A DNA stretch of 64,000 nt from Amphiduros pacificus. Lineage: Eukaryota; Annelida; Polychaeta; Phyllodocida; Hesionidae. The first letter of the stretch is position 1; every line of letters starts with the position of its first letter. The DNA lies in contig OX439000.1 in assembly GCA_949316495.1 (NCBI GenBank), positions 66,389,070-66,453,069 on the forward strand, given 5' to 3'. A program made the position numbers and the translations under genes. This document shows positions 61,701-64,000 of the stretch, one piece after another. Below the pieces are notes generated by a model that worked only from the letters and a program-made list of their open reading frames with translations, was not told where the DNA came from and ran no database searches.

Positions 61701-64000
61701 GCTCACATGTAAGATCTGTCATAAAAAGCACAAAAGCTGTCATAATGGAATTATTAAAGATATTTGTATATGAATATGAAAGTATTCTGATATTTGTTTA
61801 TAAAAATTTTTGAAGATTTTTATCTAAGAAAGCCTAGTACCTCCTATGTGTAAGCATCCATTCTGAGATGAATTTTATGATTAAAAAATTGCAGCAAGTT
61901 AAAATTTGGTGCCAAAATTAGATTGCAAAATAAACTCATGACGTTTGATATGTTGAGTGTACCGGGATTCAATTACCCAATCTCACACTAATGTGCCTTG
62001 CATCTCTTAAGTGATTCCGAAAGATCAAGATGGCACAGTATAAAAAGCTGCAATTCAAATATTTTCTTCTGAGGTGTGTACATAGAATCTCAGCTGGTGG
62101 GCCCTAAAGAAATGCAGAGTCATGTAGATTTTAATTCTAATTATAACAGTCTCTGCCCAGCAAGGACAGAACACCTATCTTGTAATTGTCTGCCAGATAC
62201 TGCCCATCCTTGGTTACATTTAGGTACAAAATTAACTGCATTACTGGTTACAACAAGTAAATGGACTAACAAATGTGCATGATGAGTATTAAGGTCATAT
62301 ACATGATAGGTGTGGTGGGGAGATTCCTCACAAAAACATTGGCCAATGGCCTTAGTTATCTTGATCATTGCTTCCTTGTAATTTTCCTTGAAAATGTCTG
62401 CACATTGCTTTATCATTATAGTATGGTAAAAAATAATGTACACGTTATTGGGACTGACTCCACTGTCCCAACCCAAAATAGTAAATTAAAAAAATGCATA
62501 TCCATTATTTATGTACTTCCATTAGTTATGTACCTGTATTTACGCCAGTGAATACCCTCTTTCTAAGAAATTCACCCAGATATTTCAGAGAAGAAGATCG
62601 ATGATGATATATTTGTTAAACAGATTAGAAAGCTCCTCAAATTCTTATGAAGTGTTATTTCAATCCAATAAGGCAGTCATTCAATCACCACCAAATTCCT
62701 GTTTTCTGAAAGTCTTAAACTGAGAATAGGAAAAGAATACAAGGATGAGCCATTGGATGTTCCAGTTGTCTTGTATTTTCACTGACTAGGTGGCGTGACT
62801 GTATTGCACACTTGACACTTCAGTAATAGCTATCAGAATTTTCATTAAAAATGCAAAAATATATGAGCCACATGAAACCTATGAATAGCTAAGAATTCAA
62901 CCCAGTAGTTTCAGAAGAGAAAATAAAAGTTGACGGACAGACCGAATGACAAAAAATTTCCTCCCTCAATGCAGAAGCTACATACAGTCATAATAGCTAA
63001 TAAAGCATCAACACAATGCCTGTCGGGGTAGTACTGACTTTGTTGTGCTCACACCATTGACACTGATAGACGTAATTTTATCTGAAGCCTATAAATACAA
63101 TTGTTGCACTTTATATGATAAGAAACTTATAAAAGTCGACCAGTATATTTTACCCATCAAACTTTTAGTGCCTTATCACATCACATGAAGCTACAAAAGT
63201 GAATCACAACTTGTCTCCTGATTGCGACTGTAATTCAATACTGCACAGGTCTGAGCCCGGCGAGATCTTTATACACTCCTGCCATCAGGAAACTCCAGCA
63301 TATCAAGAGGCAGCTCACTGCTGTTAATGTATGCTGTGTACTTTTAACAAGTATTCTATCTATTCATAAGATCTGAGAAGGGACTGGTATTCATGTTTTG
63401 GTGTTTTTGTTTTTGCTATTATGATGACTAATAACTTAGCAAAACTATTATAAGTACACAGATCACATTTTTCAGAAAAACATCAATTTATGCCAACTGT
63501 CTGAGTCAGGGCAATACAAAACTTCTCTTTTTCACATGAAGACCCAAGCATAAAATTAAACTATTTAAAACTTGTAATTATCAATGTAATGGAATAAATG
63601 AACTTCATACCGGATGAAGAAAAAGCTGTCAGGATGTGGAGTAATGTGGTGGCAGGGAAATACTTTTAAAAGTTTGGTTCAGGCTTCAGTGCTTTGTCAC
63701 AGGTTGAATCATGGAGTGAGTGATCTCAGGCAAGAGCCCATATCTTTCAAGTTCAACAAAGTTCACTGATATTGAACAGGTATCTATTTCTTTCCCATGT
63801 CATTCTTTACATCTTACAAACCCTATTTATATCTCTGCTCAACCAAATAAAAGTCTTGATCATTACTTGAAAACTGGAGATAAAACATTGATGTCCTCAA
63901 ATTCTGCTGGTCAGGGGTCAATCACAATTTTAGCTGTTCTTTCAAAAATCATTATCTTTGTTGGTTGCATTCCTGAAAGCCACTCATCTACTTTTGTGAT
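58713..64000. other. Unannotated AT-rich terminal stretch
   Basis: About 5.3 kb in which I see no supported gene, RNA, transposon end or array. Open frames are under 115 codons and unrecognised (the longest, 62141-62476 minus, has no domain). Some blocks, for example about 59580-59680, are less repetitive and could be conserved non-coding DNA, but this cannot be judged from one sequence. Confidence 0.5.

Overview
This window looks like a repeat-rich, gene-poor stretch of an AT-rich animal nuclear genome. My best guess is a mollusc or another lophotrochozoan. The reasons are the tRNA-derived SINEs whose tails read TTTGTTTGTTTGGGGTTTTA, an arrangement I associate with molluscan repeats, together with a CR1/L2-like LINE and abundant MITEs and minisatellites. 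The taxonomic call is inference. I found no bacterial-style gene, rRNA, CRISPR array or virus-derived element. I also found no host protein-coding exon that I can support. Most open frames longer than 60 codons are chance frames or products of tandem arrays whose unit length is a multiple of three. The window is best read as intergenic DNA or the inside of a very long intron.

Layout: 0-9.5 kb holds a GC-richer patch with a 9-bp array (about 2.0-2.4 kb), a degenerate ~135-185 bp tandem repeat (3.7-5.1 kb) split by a complete 609-bp MITE with TAA duplications, and a 688-bp fold-back element with nested inverted repeats (5.78-6.47 kb). 9.5-12.1 kb is a ~30-copy 54/61-bp satellite whose right edge took a SINE that later received a second SINE. 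12.2-22.8 kb holds one pair of dispersed repeats, a 31-bp array, a compound tetranucleotide array, a 42-bp array and a ~180-bp AT microsatellite. 26.9 kb has a second full SINE and 27.5 kb a second copy of the TAA MITE. 28.4-28.9 kb is an internally deleted LINE. 34.0 kb is a 57-bp array and 35.8 kb a complete piggyBac-type MITE with TTAA duplications. 40.6 kb is a 46-bp array. 42.9-44.2 kb is the most coding-like DNA here: a 5'-truncated LINE with reverse transcriptase motifs on the minus strand.

Further right are SINE fragments (47.7 and 49.2 kb), a third MITE copy (48.5 kb), a long inverted-repeat element (50.4-50.8 kb), a 20-bp array with 180-bp higher-order periodicity (52.2-53.1 kb), an apparently exact 369-bp tandem duplication (55.9-56.6 kb), a degenerate ~135-bp array (57.4 kb) and a 17-bp array with a 119-bp higher-order repeat (58.0-58.7 kb). 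The last 5 kb is plain AT-rich sequence.

The genes do not form a system. The interest lies in the layered history of insertions, in higher-order structure inside the minisatellites, and in a few possible regulatory or splicing signals: a 37-bp micro-exon-like unit at 39.4 kb, an abutted acceptor/donor at 33.6 kb, and two CTCF-like motifs at 53.2 and 53.7 kb. I did not find a convincing new biological system.
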